A DNA stretch of 64,000 nt from Aliivibrio salmonicida LFI1238 (GCF_000196495.1 NC_011312.1:2108001-2172000); one strand, 5' to 3'; counted from the stretch's first letter, positions 8,753-17,663 are shown. Notes: generated by a model from the sequence alone, not told the origin. Translations and numbers: made by a program.

Positions 8753-9469
8753 ATGGATAACCGAGAGAGTAAAGTAAAAGAATCAGAAAAAAATGAAAGT
8801 AATAAAATGCCTAAGTGGGCAAAAACGATCTTGATAGCGGCGGCGTTTTTTCCTTGTATTGTGTTTGCTCATCCTCATTCTTGGGTTGATATGACAACAA
8901 CAATTGAAGGTACCGAAAATACAATTACTGGTTTAGCAATGAATTGGACGTTTGATGCAATGACATCTGCATATGCTCTTGATGGGGAGGATTTATCTTC
9001 TGAGAATAGAGTGGAAACGATGAGAAAATTGGCTGATTCAATGATAAATAATGTTTCAGGTTCACATTATTACACCTATTTTGATGAGAATAAAACACCG
9101 ATAAAATTTACACTGCATCAGCATGGGCGATTAACTCAAAAGAAAGGGAAACTAACGCTTTCTTTTGATTTACGCTTGGATAAACCTCAAAAAATCACAT
9201 CATCGTCGCTTAACTTAAGGGTTTTTGAGCCCAGTTTTTATGTTGATATGGCATGGAAAAATGAGACATCAATTACGCTTTCGAAAGCATTATCTCAACA
9301 ATGTCGGGTTGAAATCATAACCCCTCATCCAACCGCAAAACAGATGGCTTACGCGATGTCATTGCCTCAAGATGCCGCCCCTGATAATGCATTGGGGCAA
9401 CTGTTTACACAACGTGCGGTTGTTCATTGCAAAGCAGATATGAATCAAAAAGGTGAAGTGAGTGAATAA
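8753..9469 (+). CDS. DUF1007 family periplasmic protein, metal-uptake associated
   Basis: A 238-residue protein with an 18-residue charged N-terminal extension, then a signal peptide ending at IVFA and the mature start HPHSWVDM, a histidine motif typical of DUF1007 proteins. The alternative start at 8807 would remove the extension and begin at the signal peptide (MPKWAK); neither start has a strong ribosome-binding site. DUF1007 proteins usually accompany NicO/RcnA-type nickel-cobalt permeases, as here, and the stop overlaps the permease start by 8 bp. A role in delivering a divalent metal, probably zinc given the Zur box, is inferred. Confidence 0.75.
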   Translation: MDNRESKVKESEKNESNKMPKWAKTILIAAAFFPCIVFAHPHSWVDMTTTIEGTENTITGLAMNWTFDAMTSAYALDGEDLSSENRVETMRKLADSMINNVSGSHYYTYFDENKTPIKFTLHQHGRLTQKKGKLTLSFDLRLDKPQKITSSSLNLRVFEPSFYVDMAWKNETSITLSKALSQQCRVEIITPHPTAKQMAYAMSLPQDAAPDNALGQLFTQRAVVHCKADMNQKGEVSE

Positions 9470-10495
9470 AATGATAAGTTCAAAAATGTTCAAACAGGCA
9501 ATGAAACCGGTTATCAATATCTTAGTTTTTATTACGGTAAGTATTATTGCTCTGGATGTTTTATGGCAGGAGTGGCCTTCTTTGGTGATAACCAGTATTC
9601 ATATGCAGCGAGATATTTATGCTGAATTAAGTGATCTTCTTTATGAAGCAAAGGCAGATAATGTAGCTTCGGGGTTGATGTTAATTGGCTTAAGTTTTTT
9701 ATATGGGATGTTTCATTCATTAGGTCCTGGACATGGAAAGATGATCGTAACGACTTATCTGGTCACTCATCCAACCAAGGTGAACACCAGTTTACTTTTA
9801 ACCTTGTTATCCTCAATGGTGCAGGCGCTTGTCGCGGTTACTTTAGTCTCTGTGCTTCTGGTTTTATTTAAAGCGTCAATGCATGAAGTCAATGCGCAAG
9901 CAGACCAATTCATTAGATTGAGTTTTTATATTGTGTTGATTCTTGGTGGCTTAATTGTGATTCGATCATTAAAGCAATTATGGCGTTCTTTGAACAACCA
10001 AAAAGAAGGGGGATTTAAAATAAAAGGGGCAGTGAGGATCAGGTCGTCTTCTTTATTGAACAATGAAAATATAAATAATACCGCGGTCTCTTCTTGTTCA
10101 TGCGGTCATAAACATTTTGCTACTGCAGACGAAATGAACCGTGCTTCTTCTATGAGAGAATACGTCGGTATTATTATTAGCATCGGCATGCGGCCTTGTA
10201 CTGGGGCTATAATGGTCTTACTTTTTGCTAATATGATTAATATTTATTGGCTTGGGGTGATAAGTGCTTTTGTTATGGCGATAGGCACTGCACTGACAAC
10301 ATCAACGATCGCTGTGATGACGATTACAGGAAAGAAAGTTGTGCAGCGTTATTTAAAAGTAGCGAGTGAAAGTGCACCACGCGTAACTCGGATTCATTCA
10401 CTGTTGCAGCTAAGTGGGGGATTGTCTTAATGATTTTTGGATTGCTGTTACTTAACTCTCAAGTGCTTGGGATGTCGCCAATATTTAAGGTGTAA
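9462..10495 (+). pseudogene. NicO/RcnA-family metal permease, C-terminus frameshifted
   Basis: A membrane transporter of the nickel/cobalt (NicO) family, with the signature FHSLGPGHGKMIVTTYLV near residue 85, a His/Cys-rich cytoplasmic loop (SSCSCGHKHF) and GMRPCTGAIMVL. As read, the frame ends at 10430 after LSGGLS. A different frame then continues MIFGLLLLNSQVLGM and stops at 10495, which is the expected last helix. One missing base in the G run at 10416-10420 explains the break, so about 22 residues are replaced. It follows the DUF1007 gene with overlap. The truncated protein may still be made, but the loss of the last helix is likely harmful. A sequencing error in the homopolymer is the alternative. 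Confidence 0.75.
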
Positions 10496-10541
10496 TAGAA
10501 ATGAAAGAGGCCGAATTATCAACCTCTTTTATTGTGTCCAC

Positions 10542-12293
10542 TTACTGTTTTATCGCGGTCACATTTTCATTGTTACACGTATTTTTATCTGTATTTTCAA
10601 TGATGCTTTCTGCGTTTTGGGTTAAATCATCATAATGGCAAGATTGATCTCGCCCTCTTCCTTTTGCTTCATAAAGAGCAATATCAGCCAATTTAGTTAA
10701 GTCATCGGCTTGCAGGCCATTCGCAGGGTAAGTTGAGATACCAATAGAGACGCTTAACTTGCCAAGAGATAAATCTTTGATGGCTAGATGTAAATCACTG
10801 ACCGATTGACATAGGCTGTTAGCCACCTTGGTTGCCGCTTCAGCACTGGTATTGGGTAAGATAATCGCGAGTTCTTCGCCACCAAGACGACAAATTGTAT
10901 CTTCTCCACGCATGGTACTAAGCAGTAAGGAACCAATGGTTTTCAGCACGTAATCACCAGCGTCATGCCCGTAATTATCATTAAATCGTTTAAAATGGTC
11001 TAAATCGAGCATTAATAACGACATTTCTTGTTTGTGTCGATTAGATCGCATCAATTCTTGATTAATGGTTTCTTCATAATAACGGCGATTATATAGCCCT
11101 GTTAATGGGTCACTGATTGCTTGTTCACGAAGCTTTTCTTGTAAGTTGAGATTAGCAAGTGCAAGACCCAAATGTTCTGCGACTGTAAATGCCAGTTTTT
11201 GAGTTTTTTCTTCAATGTCTTTATTTGGACCAAGATAAATATGCATCATTCCTATTGTATTACCATGAGCAATCAATGGGATACATAGGGTTTGATCAGT
11301 ACCGGTGGCGGCCATATGTGAACAAGGAAGTGTGGTGTATTTATCATTAGCTAGGTGGAATTTGCCTTTTCGTAATGCCCAGCACTCTTCAGGAGCATAG
11401 GTTTTACTTCCTGACCATGAGCCACCCCAATCCAATTTAACTAATAATTGATTGCGTGATGAGCGGATGAGAGAAACAACGCCATTTACGTCGCCTAAAA
11501 TACGAGGAAGAATATCTTCAACCACCATTTGAGCTTCAGTAATTGAATTACAAGCAGCAAGCATGTTGGCAAGGCGATGAAGCAATTCAATTTCTTGCGT
11601 GCTTTGTTCGATGCGTTCTTCTTGTTGGTCTTGCTCATTCTTAACTTGTTGATGAATCAGTTTGTTACTTAACAAAGAAGAGCCAATAACCAATACAATG
11701 TTAATTCCCATCAAAACAATGAGAATATTCATTAACTCTTCAACCATGGCATCTATTCGAGTTAATGGTGTTGCCGCTCGAAGAATGTAAGTTTGTCCTT
11801 GGTATTCAAATGATTTTGCTGAATAGAGTAAATTTTTAAAGCGAGAGGTACTAAAACGAGTCGTTGTGCCGTACGAACCATCTTTGGCATCAATAATTTC
11901 TTGTCGATTTAAATGGTTTTCAAGTGCTAACACAGAGGCTAAAGAAATATCGCTATCCGCAATTGGAGTACCGTCTTCTTTTATTAGAGTAATGTGGTCT
12001 TCTTTTGCTACTTCAACTTGTGTTTTGAAATAGATATCGAGCTGAACAGGATCATCAAAAGAGATTTGGTCTTCATTAATGTCTTTGATGGTTCTTGTGA
12101 TTTCATTTGATAATCCCCCTTCAACTTTCTTTTCTAGCCAATCCGAAAGTGTTGAATTAAAAACGAAAAGCCCAATAAACATAGAAATAACCATGCTAAT
12201 TATCGGGAAGTATAGCCATTTTTTACTGATGGTATTTTTTTCATTGGACTGCCAAAAATTAATCGTCTGTTGTTCTGTTTGATGTAAATGCAA
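10542..12293 (-). CDS. membrane-bound diguanylate cyclase with GAF domain
   Basis: A 583-residue GGDEF protein. A transmembrane helix at about 25-46, a ~140-residue periplasmic sensor segment and a second helix near 187-210 are followed by a coiled-coil linker (NEQDQQEERIEQSTQEIE). Next come a GAF-like domain (about 230-390) with several cysteines, and a C-terminal GGDEF domain. The catalytic motif reads RLGGEEL, and RGED nine residues before it is an RxxD inhibitory site, so it should make cyclic di-GMP and be feedback inhibited. No EAL domain is present. The gene is monocistronic. It lies near tfoY, whose leader senses cyclic di-GMP. Confidence 0.9.
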   Translation of the reverse strand: MHLHQTEQQTINFWQSNEKNTISKKWLYFPIISMVISMFIGLFVFNSTLSDWLEKKVEGGLSNEITRTIKDINEDQISFDDPVQLDIYFKTQVEVAKEDHITLIKEDGTPIADSDISLASVLALENHLNRQEIIDAKDGSYGTTTRFSTSRFKNLLYSAKSFEYQGQTYILRAATPLTRIDAMVEELMNILIVLMGINIVLVIGSSLLSNKLIHQQVKNEQDQQEERIEQSTQEIELLHRLANMLAACNSITEAQMVVEDILPRILGDVNGVVSLIRSSRNQLLVKLDWGGSWSGSKTYAPEECWALRKGKFHLANDKYTTLPCSHMAATGTDQTLCIPLIAHGNTIGMMHIYLGPNKDIEEKTQKLAFTVAEHLGLALANLNLQEKLREQAISDPLTGLYNRRYYEETINQELMRSNRHKQEMSLLMLDLDHFKRFNDNYGHDAGDYVLKTIGSLLLSTMRGEDTICRLGGEELAIILPNTSAEAATKVANSLCQSVSDLHLAIKDLSLGKLSVSIGISTYPANGLQADDLTKLADIALYEAKGRGRDQSCHYDDLTQNAESIIENTDKNTCNNENVTAIKQ

Positions 12294-12424
12294 GAGTATC
12301 TGATGCCCATTAAATTTAATAGTGTTATTTGTTAGTAACGTATTAGATAAATTGACATTATACTTTTGTAAAGCAAAATACAGACCAGAGTTTTAATTTT
12401 GGTAATGGGTTGATACTCGATATA

Positions 12425-13759
12425 TTAATTTTGTTTAAATAATGGAAGGTAAACCGTAATTTTAGCACCGCCTAAATGTGATCTCGAAATGTTGAGTTTT
12501 CCGCGATAACTATGAATGACTTCTTGTACGATATTAAGACCGAGTCCTGTCCCTTTTACCGATTCATCTAATCGTATGCCCCTTTTAAGTACTTCTTTGA
12601 ATTTATTTTCGGGAATACCAAGACCATCATCTTCAATATTTATTTCAACAAAATCGTCCACAATATTAGCCGTGATACGGATAATCGATGTCGCCCATTT
12701 GTACCCGTTTTCAAGTAGGTTTCCTAAAATTTCATCTAAATCCGTTTGTTCAATATTGACTAAAAGATCGTAGTCTATTTCGTTAATAACGAGAATAGAG
12801 TGTTGGCTGTACAGTTTATCAAAGGCAATAGACATGCTATCTATACGCTTAGAGGGAGAGCTATTGGCTGATAAAATGTGTTTTGAGCCAGCCATACGTG
12901 CTTGATTTAAGTGGTAATCAATATGATGTTGTAAGTCATATAACGCGGGCTCAAAGTGTTTCTTTTTTTCTTCTGGCAGTGTTTCTGTTTCATTTTTTAG
13001 AATGGACAGTGGTGTTTTTAAAGCATGAGAAAGATTTCCTGCATGATGACGAGCACGATCTAATAATTCTTGATAGTGGAAGACGAGTGCATTGAGATCA
13101 GTCACGAGTGGTTGGATCTCGTTAGGGTAATATTGCTTTAAAGCGTTTTGTTCTCCATCACGAAGTTTTTGCAACTCGGTTTGCAGCTTAGATAAAGGCT
13201 TTAAAGACCATTTAACCTGAAAACTGATTAAGGTAAATACGCCAATAAATAAGAGGCTTAATAATAGCCATATTCGTTGCATTACCTGCTCAATGGTTGA
13301 AGATAGTGGGGCTTTATCAATACCAACAATGATGGAGACCGGGCCTTTTACATCAAACAAAGAAATCGATTTTTTAATCGTGATCAGTTCTTCATTATTA
13401 GGCCCAAGGTAATGGTGTTTTTTTTCTTGTAAGGAACTGTCCCATAAAGAGCGAGATCGTAAGGTTTGCTTTTTACTTTCGGCATACCAATAGAGTCCAC
13501 TGTAGGGACGCTTAAATCGAGGATCAGATAATTGACCGGACTGAACTAATTTTCCGTTATTGTCGACTTCTAAATTCGCAATGATTTCATCCATTGAATG
13601 ACTGAGTGTCTTTTTTATATCTGTGGTTAAGTAGTCATTTATTAAATAAGGGATCAATAATCCAGCACTGACAAGCATCAGGCTTAACCATAAGGTAGTC
13701 GTTAACAATAAGCGATTTTTTAAACTTAAATGCTTGAAATTACTTTTGTTATTCGGCAT
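12425..13759 (-). CDS. two-component sensor histidine kinase (PhoQ/CarS-type)
   Basis: A membrane histidine kinase of 444 residues from the chosen start. It has a transmembrane helix near the N-terminus, a periplasmic domain of ~130 residues, a second helix (RIWLLLSLLFIGVFTLISFQ), a HAMP-like linker, an H-box LSHALKTPLS and an ATPase domain with N-box NLLENGYKW, DDGLGIP and KGTGLGLNIV. The ATG at 13759 overlaps the regulator gene by 11 bp, implying coupling; the frame remains open seven codons further upstream. The PepSY gene-regulator-kinase order and the PhoQ-like kinase recall Vibrio CarRS/VprAB, which controls lipid A modification; that equivalence is an inference. Confidence 0.85.
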   Translation of the reverse strand: MPNNKSNFKHLSLKNRLLLTTTLWLSLMLVSAGLLIPYLINDYLTTDIKKTLSHSMDEIIANLEVDNNGKLVQSGQLSDPRFKRPYSGLYWYAESKKQTLRSRSLWDSSLQEKKHHYLGPNNEELITIKKSISLFDVKGPVSIIVGIDKAPLSSTIEQVMQRIWLLLSLLFIGVFTLISFQVKWSLKPLSKLQTELQKLRDGEQNALKQYYPNEIQPLVTDLNALVFHYQELLDRARHHAGNLSHALKTPLSILKNETETLPEEKKKHFEPALYDLQHHIDYHLNQARMAGSKHILSANSSPSKRIDSMSIAFDKLYSQHSILVINEIDYDLLVNIEQTDLDEILGNLLENGYKWATSIIRITANIVDDFVEINIEDDGLGIPENKFKEVLKRGIRLDESVKGTGLGLNIVQEVIHSYRGKLNISRSHLGGAKITVYLPLFKQN

Positions 13760-14408
13760 TAAGTTGGTACCCAAGTCCACGCACTGTTTTTATTACGGAA
13801 GGCGATAACTTTCTTCGAATTCGCCCAATAAACACTTCAATAGTATTTGAATCGCGATCAAAATCTTGTTTGTAGATATGTTCGACTAACTCTGTTCGAG
13901 AAATGACTTTTTCTTTGTTGTGCATAAAGTAAGCAACGACTTTATATTCTAATGCGGTTAATTCGATAGTTTCACCATACCAAACAATTTTAGAAGAACA
14001 CGTATCTAAGCTTAAATTACCGATTTTTAATACCGAAGAGGCACTGCCTGAAGCGCGACGAAGTTGAACGCGTAAGCGGGCGATTAACTCTGGTAATTCA
14101 AAGGGTTTCGTTAAATAATCGTCAGCCCCTGCATTAAGGCCATCAATGCGTTGAGTTAACGTATCACGAGCACTTAAAATAATGACAGGAATATTGACTG
14201 ATTCATCTCTTAAGCCTTTAAGTACCGTCAATCCATCCAATTTAGGTAAACCTAGATCGAGAACAATGGCATCCCAAGATTCTGACGTTGCACGGTATAA
14301 TGCATCAATGCCATCTTGAGAAAGCTCTGGTGTCCAGTTGTTTGCTTCGAGAGCGTCAATAATTTGTTGACCTAAGCGTTGGTCATCTTCAACAACTAAA
14401 ATTTTCAT
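13749..14408 (-). CDS. OmpR-family response regulator (PhoP/CarR-type)
   Basis: A 219-residue regulator with an N-terminal receiver: acidic pocket VEDD, phospho-acceptor aspartate in LDLGLP (about residue 51), conserved lysine in LTKPFE. The C-terminal winged helix ends in RGLGYQL. It is the partner of the kinase that overlaps its 3' end and follows the PepSY gene by 4 bp. The sequence resembles PhoP/QseB-type regulators. In Vibrio the corresponding CarR/VprA system activates lipid A glycine addition; target genes cannot be read from this window. Confidence 0.88.
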   Translation of the reverse strand: MKILVVEDDQRLGQQIIDALEANNWTPELSQDGIDALYRATSESWDAIVLDLGLPKLDGLTVLKGLRDESVNIPVIILSARDTLTQRIDGLNAGADDYLTKPFELPELIARLRVQLRRASGSASSVLKIGNLSLDTCSSKIVWYGETIELTALEYKVVAYFMHNKEKVISRTELVEHIYKQDFDRDSNTIEVFIGRIRRKLSPSVIKTVRGLGYQLNAE

Positions 14409-14412
14409 ATTA

Positions 14413-14799
14413 TTATTTTATAACCTTTTGTAGATGACGGCCTTTAAGCTCTAGCATTTGAAGAGAAGACGCGTTGTATTCAACTTTTATGATCTGATTT
14501 TCGTAGATAAGTTTTAGCTCATAAGTCCATTCATCATCGTCTTCTTCTAACTCAACTTTTATGATTCTGCCATAAAGGTCTTGGTTTACTGTCTGATAAA
14601 GAGCTGAGAAGGGCTTAATAAGGCCTTGTTCTACAGCCATGATAATTTCATCACGGTCTTCATCAAACTCAATGGTTGTATTGAGAGGGAGGATAATATC
14701 TTGAACTGCGGGAATTGCATGATCTTGAGCAAAGCTCAATGGCGATAAACACATTGAGAGGCTAAATATAAGTATAGCTAATGGCTGACGAGTAAACAT
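14413..14799 (-). CDS. PepSY-domain periplasmic protein
   Basis: A 128-residue exported protein with a signal peptide ending SPLSFAQ and a PepSY-like domain (IIMAVEQGLIKPFSAL, then DLYGRIIKVELEEDDDEWTYEL). It is first in the operon with the response regulator and kinase, 4 bp before the regulator. Small PepSY proteins often accompany PhoPQ-like systems, where they may modulate the sensor from the periplasm; that role is inferred. The gene ahead of it (14929 onward) is separated by ~130 bp, where the operon promoter is expected. Confidence 0.78.
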   Translation of the reverse strand: MFTRQPLAILIFSLSMCLSPLSFAQDHAIPAVQDIILPLNTTIEFDEDRDEIIMAVEQGLIKPFSALYQTVNQDLYGRIIKVELEEDDDEWTYELKLIYENQIIKVEYNASSLQMLELKGRHLQKVIK

Positions 14800-14890
14800 A
14801 AATACGCACTCTAAAAATTAAACTACAGGCAGTATAAATTATTAAACATGAACGTAAAATGAATCCTGCAGGTAATCAGTGAGAGAAGGG

Positions 14891-14920
14891 ATAAGAGACA
14901 GAATAATGTCTATCTCTTAT
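14891..14920. terminator. hairpin after the VTT gene, possible terminator
   Basis: An 8-bp stem (ATAAGAGA/TCTCTTAT), extended by inner pairing of AGAC with GTCT, lies 9 bp past the stop of the minus-strand VTT gene. No clear T run follows, so the terminator call is tentative. Confidence 0.4.
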
Positions 14921-14928
14921 TCGTTATT

Positions 14929-15606
14929 TTAAGAGGTGCGTTTTTTCCGAACATAACTAATAATAAATTTTGCAACGATTGGAAATAAACCAAGAAGAGC
15001 AAGAGAGCCGAGTATATTTGGTGATATTAACCCTGATAGTGAGGTTATTTCAGCTAATTGAGTTCCGGCATTTAAAAATACCATGGTTCCGGGCAGCATG
15101 CCTAATTGACTAAATAAGTAAAACCGAGCGGCGGTTAGTTTTGTTAATCCCATGACTAAATTAATAAGAAAGAATGGAAATATAGGAATTAAACGAAGAG
15201 TCAGTAAGTAAAAAGCGCCATCTTTTTCAATACCTTGATTGATGGAAATTAATTTGTCCCCAAATTTACGATCAACCCATTCTCTTAATAAATAACGGCT
15301 GCTTAGGAAGGCAATAGTAGCACCAATGGAACTGGCAAAAGAAACCAACAATAAGCTCCACCAAAAACCAAATAAGGCCGCGCCAAGTAATGTGACTACT
15401 GCGGCGCCTGGTATTGATAATGCCGTGACGGTAATGTAACCAAAGAAATAAAGGGCGCTATAAAAGAAAAGGTTTTCTTGGATGTCACTTTGAAGGGCTT
15501 GATGGTATGCCTTAGCCTGCTCTAGAGTAAATAGATGACCAAAGTTAAAAAAGATAACAGCAAAGGCTGTAAGAAGAGTGATTAATAAGAGTAATTTTTT
15601 ATTCAT
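14929..15606 (-). CDS. TVP38/TMEM64 family (VTT domain) membrane protein
   Basis: A 225-residue inner-membrane protein with five or six transmembrane segments. It shows the VTT-domain pattern: a central GAAVVTLLGAALFGFWWSLL segment followed by a glycine-containing SIGATIAFLSSRYLLR and LRLIPIFPFFLINLVMGL. The family is related to DedA proteins, for which roles in lipid translocation or membrane homeostasis have been proposed; none can be assigned here. It starts just downstream of a long perfect inverted repeat (15622-15662) that may act on its expression. Confidence 0.85.
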   Translation of the reverse strand: MNKKLLLLITLLTAFAVIFFNFGHLFTLEQAKAYHQALQSDIQENLFFYSALYFFGYITVTALSIPGAAVVTLLGAALFGFWWSLLLVSFASSIGATIAFLSSRYLLREWVDRKFGDKLISINQGIEKDGAFYLLTLRLIPIFPFFLINLVMGLTKLTAARFYLFSQLGMLPGTMVFLNAGTQLAEITSLSGLISPNILGSLALLGLFPIVAKFIISYVRKKRTS

Positions 15607-15621
15607 AATTCATTTCCTAGC

Positions 15622-15662
15622 CTTATGTTGTCTTTAATTTATACAGGTAAAGACAACATAAG
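15622..15662. repeat. perfect 15-bp inverted repeat
   Basis: The arms CTTATGTTGTCTTTA and TAAAGACAACATAAG are exact reverse complements around an 11-nt loop. It lies between the 3' end of tfoY and the start of the VTT gene. It could be a tfoY terminator lacking a T tract, an RNA hairpin in the VTT leader, or an operator. Confidence 0.85.
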
Positions 15663-15699
15663 AGTAGGGCGAATGTAAAATAAATGTAGGAAAATGTAT

Positions 15700-16287
15700 T
15701 TAAAGTTGTTTTCTTAATTCATTTCTAATATCAGTAGAGATAACAGACCAGTGAGTACCTTTAATCGCTCCTTCAAGCGACCACAGTAGTTCGTCACTAA
15801 CAGAACTTGAATGAGTCTGTTGAATCGCTTTATAAGCGTTTACAGATCCCGTGTCCATTAATTCTTTTACGGTCGTTATTCCTGCTTTTTTCAGCATTCT
15901 CTCTGTCGCTAATCTTAGATTGGGTAAATCCTTAATTCGAGAGGGACCTGCTGTTTTTTGTTTTTCTTTGTCTTTTTTAGCAACATCTAAAGCAACAACA
16001 GCTTGAATTAGGATTGAATCAGGTTCATCCCAACATTCAGGTGAAATAGCAAAATATTTAGTTACCACGGGGAAACCACGTTTTTTATAAACGTAAGGTT
16101 CAAAACCTTGGTCTTTAAATAAATTAATAGTGTTATCGCTTGCTCGCAAATGCAGTCTGTCCTGAACAACAAGTGCAAACATTGTGTCATCAATAAAAAC
16201 ACCAAAGCCGCCAAACATGGAGCGTGAAGTGATTTTTCCTAGAGAGGAAAGTAATCGAAGTGAATCTTTTAGTATTGGTTTATCCAT
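15700..16287 (-). CDS. tfoY: TfoX/Sxy-family regulator TfoY
   Basis: A 195-residue TfoX-family protein with the N-terminal domain beginning ITSRSMFGGFGVFIDDTMFALV and the C-terminal domain LPNLRLATERMLKKAGITTVKEL. Vibrios have two paralogues: TfoX (competence) and TfoY (type VI secretion, motility). The cyclic-di-GMP-I riboswitch directly upstream identifies this copy as TfoY, because in V. cholerae that aptamer (Vc2) precedes tfoY. Expression is therefore expected to follow cyclic di-GMP. The gene stands alone between purR and the VTT gene. Confidence 0.9.
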   Translation of the reverse strand: MDKPILKDSLRLLSSLGKITSRSMFGGFGVFIDDTMFALVVQDRLHLRASDNTINLFKDQGFEPYVYKKRGFPVVTKYFAISPECWDEPDSILIQAVVALDVAKKDKEKQKTAGPSRIKDLPNLRLATERMLKKAGITTVKELMDTGSVNAYKAIQQTHSSSVSDELLWSLEGAIKGTHWSVISTDIRNELRKQL

Positions 16288-16361
16288 TGCAATAATTCTC
16301 GGTTAGTAAGTCTATGTCACTAAACAACTGAGCCCGAGGAAATAGTAGCAAGTTCAAAACC

Positions 16362-16399
16362 ACACATTGTTATTTCTAAGTAAAAATTAACAATGTGCA
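16362..16399 (-). promoter_or_regulatory. hairpin between riboswitch aptamer and tfoY (putative expression platform)
   Basis: Ten-base arms CACATTGTTA and TAACAATGTG form a stem just 3' of the aptamer on the minus strand, followed by GGTTTTG. It may be the expression platform, acting as a weak terminator or RNA switch. The short, interrupted T run makes strong termination doubtful. Confidence 0.5.
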
Positions 16400-16409
16400 G
16401 ATATAAATA

Positions 16410-16499
16410 CTTGCCATCGGCAACCCTGCTACCTTATATAAATACGTAGGCCGGAAGCTTTGCGTCCTGAGCTTTCGCACAGTTTGCCCTGTTCGTGAC
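16410..16499 (-). ncRNA. cyclic di-GMP-I (GEMM-I) riboswitch aptamer
   Basis: On the minus strand the leader contains, in order, the GEMM-I landmarks AGGGCAAAC, a GAAA tetraloop, GGACGCAAAGC, TCCGGCCTA, a variable stem, GGTAGC and GGGTTGCCGATGGC. The GAAA loop and its receptor, and the conserved bases around the ligand pocket, are all recognisable. The 3' end of the aptamer lies about 120 nt before the tfoY start. This is the counterpart of V. cholerae Vc2. Confidence 0.95.
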
Positions 16500-16661
16500 A
16501 GTTAAGATGATATAGTAATCAATAAGATGAAATGTTGTCCACTTGCAAGTTATGTGACATTGGTTCAGAAAATAGGAGTGATTTTCTGTTATGCCAGTTC
16601 AAGTTTTAAATAAATAAATATTTTTTCACTTGCATATTTATGATTAATACATCACTCATTG

Positions 16662-17663
16662 TTACAACTTATGGACACTTTTCCGAGTAACCACTTCTGG
16701 ATGCATTTCAAAAATGCGTCTTTCATGGTGCTTATCTTTAATTCGTTCCAACAATATTTCAACGGCGGTCTTACCAACGCGACGTTTAGGTTGGTGAATC
16801 GTCGTCAATGGTGGAGAGAAATATGCAGAAAGTTCAATGTTATCGTAACCAATGATTGAGATATCTTCAGGTACGCGTAAGCCAGTTTGTTGAATTTTGC
16901 TGATAGCCGCTAATGCCATAATGTCGTTAAAACAAAATAATGCAGTTGGTTTATCTTCCATCTGTAGCATTTTTTCAACAGATTTAGAGGCAGAAGAACA
17001 TTCAAAATCACCTTCAAATATCCAATCTGGATTTGACGTTAAATTTGCTTCAGATAAGGCTCTGTAGAAACCATGAATTCGTTCTTTACAGGTTGCTTTA
17101 TCAAGCTGACCGGTAACACAGCCAATTTTTGTGTGTCCATTTTCAATCAGGTGTTTTGTTGCTAAATAACCACCTTCTTCAGAATTATCAATAATTTTGT
17201 CGGTATGAGGACTATCTGGGCCCCAGTCCATGATTACCATTGGTAATTCTGTGTTTTTTTCAAGTTGTGCTAATAACTGTTCATTTAGATCAGAACACAT
17301 AACTAATAAGCCATCGACACGTTTTTCTGCCAGCATACGAAGGTAGTGCTTTTGTTTGTCTAGATCACCTTCGGTATTACACATAAACAATGTGTAACCT
17401 TGCTTGTAACAGTAGTTCTCAACACCGTGCATCATTTCGGCAAAAAATGGATTAAAGGACTGGGTAACTAGCATGCCGATAGTTCGAGTTGTGTTGCACT
17501 TTAAACTACGAGCAACGGCACTCGGTGCATAGTTTAGTTCTTCAACGGCTTCCCATACTCTTTTTTGAGTTGCTTCTGCAACAAATCGAGTTTTGTTAAT
17601 TACATGAGAAACGGTGGTTGTCGAAACAGAAGCAAGTTTCGCAACGTCTTTAATGGTAGCCAT
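16662..17663 (-). CDS. purR: purine repressor
   Basis: LacI-family repressor of 333 residues. The N-terminal helix-turn-helix MATIKDVAKLASVSTTTVSH with the hinge helix PSAVARSLK is nearly the canonical PurR sequence. The effector-binding core (about 60-330) contains TIGMLVTQSFNPFFAEMM, MDWGPDSPHTD and GYDNIELSAYF, matching the hypoxanthine/guanine-binding PurR rather than sugar repressors. It represses purine biosynthesis genes when bound to corepressor. Candidate operators lie 200-250 bp upstream of the start. Confidence 0.95.
   Translation of the reverse strand: MATIKDVAKLASVSTTTVSHVINKTRFVAEATQKRVWEAVEELNYAPSAVARSLKCNTTRTIGMLVTQSFNPFFAEMMHGVENYCYKQGYTLFMCNTEGDLDKQKHYLRMLAEKRVDGLLVMCSDLNEQLLAQLEKNTELPMVIMDWGPDSPHTDKIIDNSEEGGYLATKHLIENGHTKIGCVTGQLDKATCKERIHGFYRALSEANLTSNPDWIFEGDFECSSASKSVEKMLQMEDKPTALFCFNDIMALAAISKIQQTGLRVPEDISIIGYDNIELSAYFSPPLTTIHQPKRRVGKTAVEILLERIKDKHHERRIFEMHPEVVTRKSVHKL

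Noticed and set aside
10437..10625. Open frame on the plus strand after the NicO gene
   Set aside because: It overlaps the restored NicO end and then the 3' end of the diguanylate cyclase gene in antisense; no start signal or recognisable protein.
16565..16589. Eight-base hairpin CAGAAAAT/ATTTTCTG upstream of the riboswitch
   Set aside because: The stem is AT-rich and lacks a T run in either direction; it could be part of the purR 3' end or chance.
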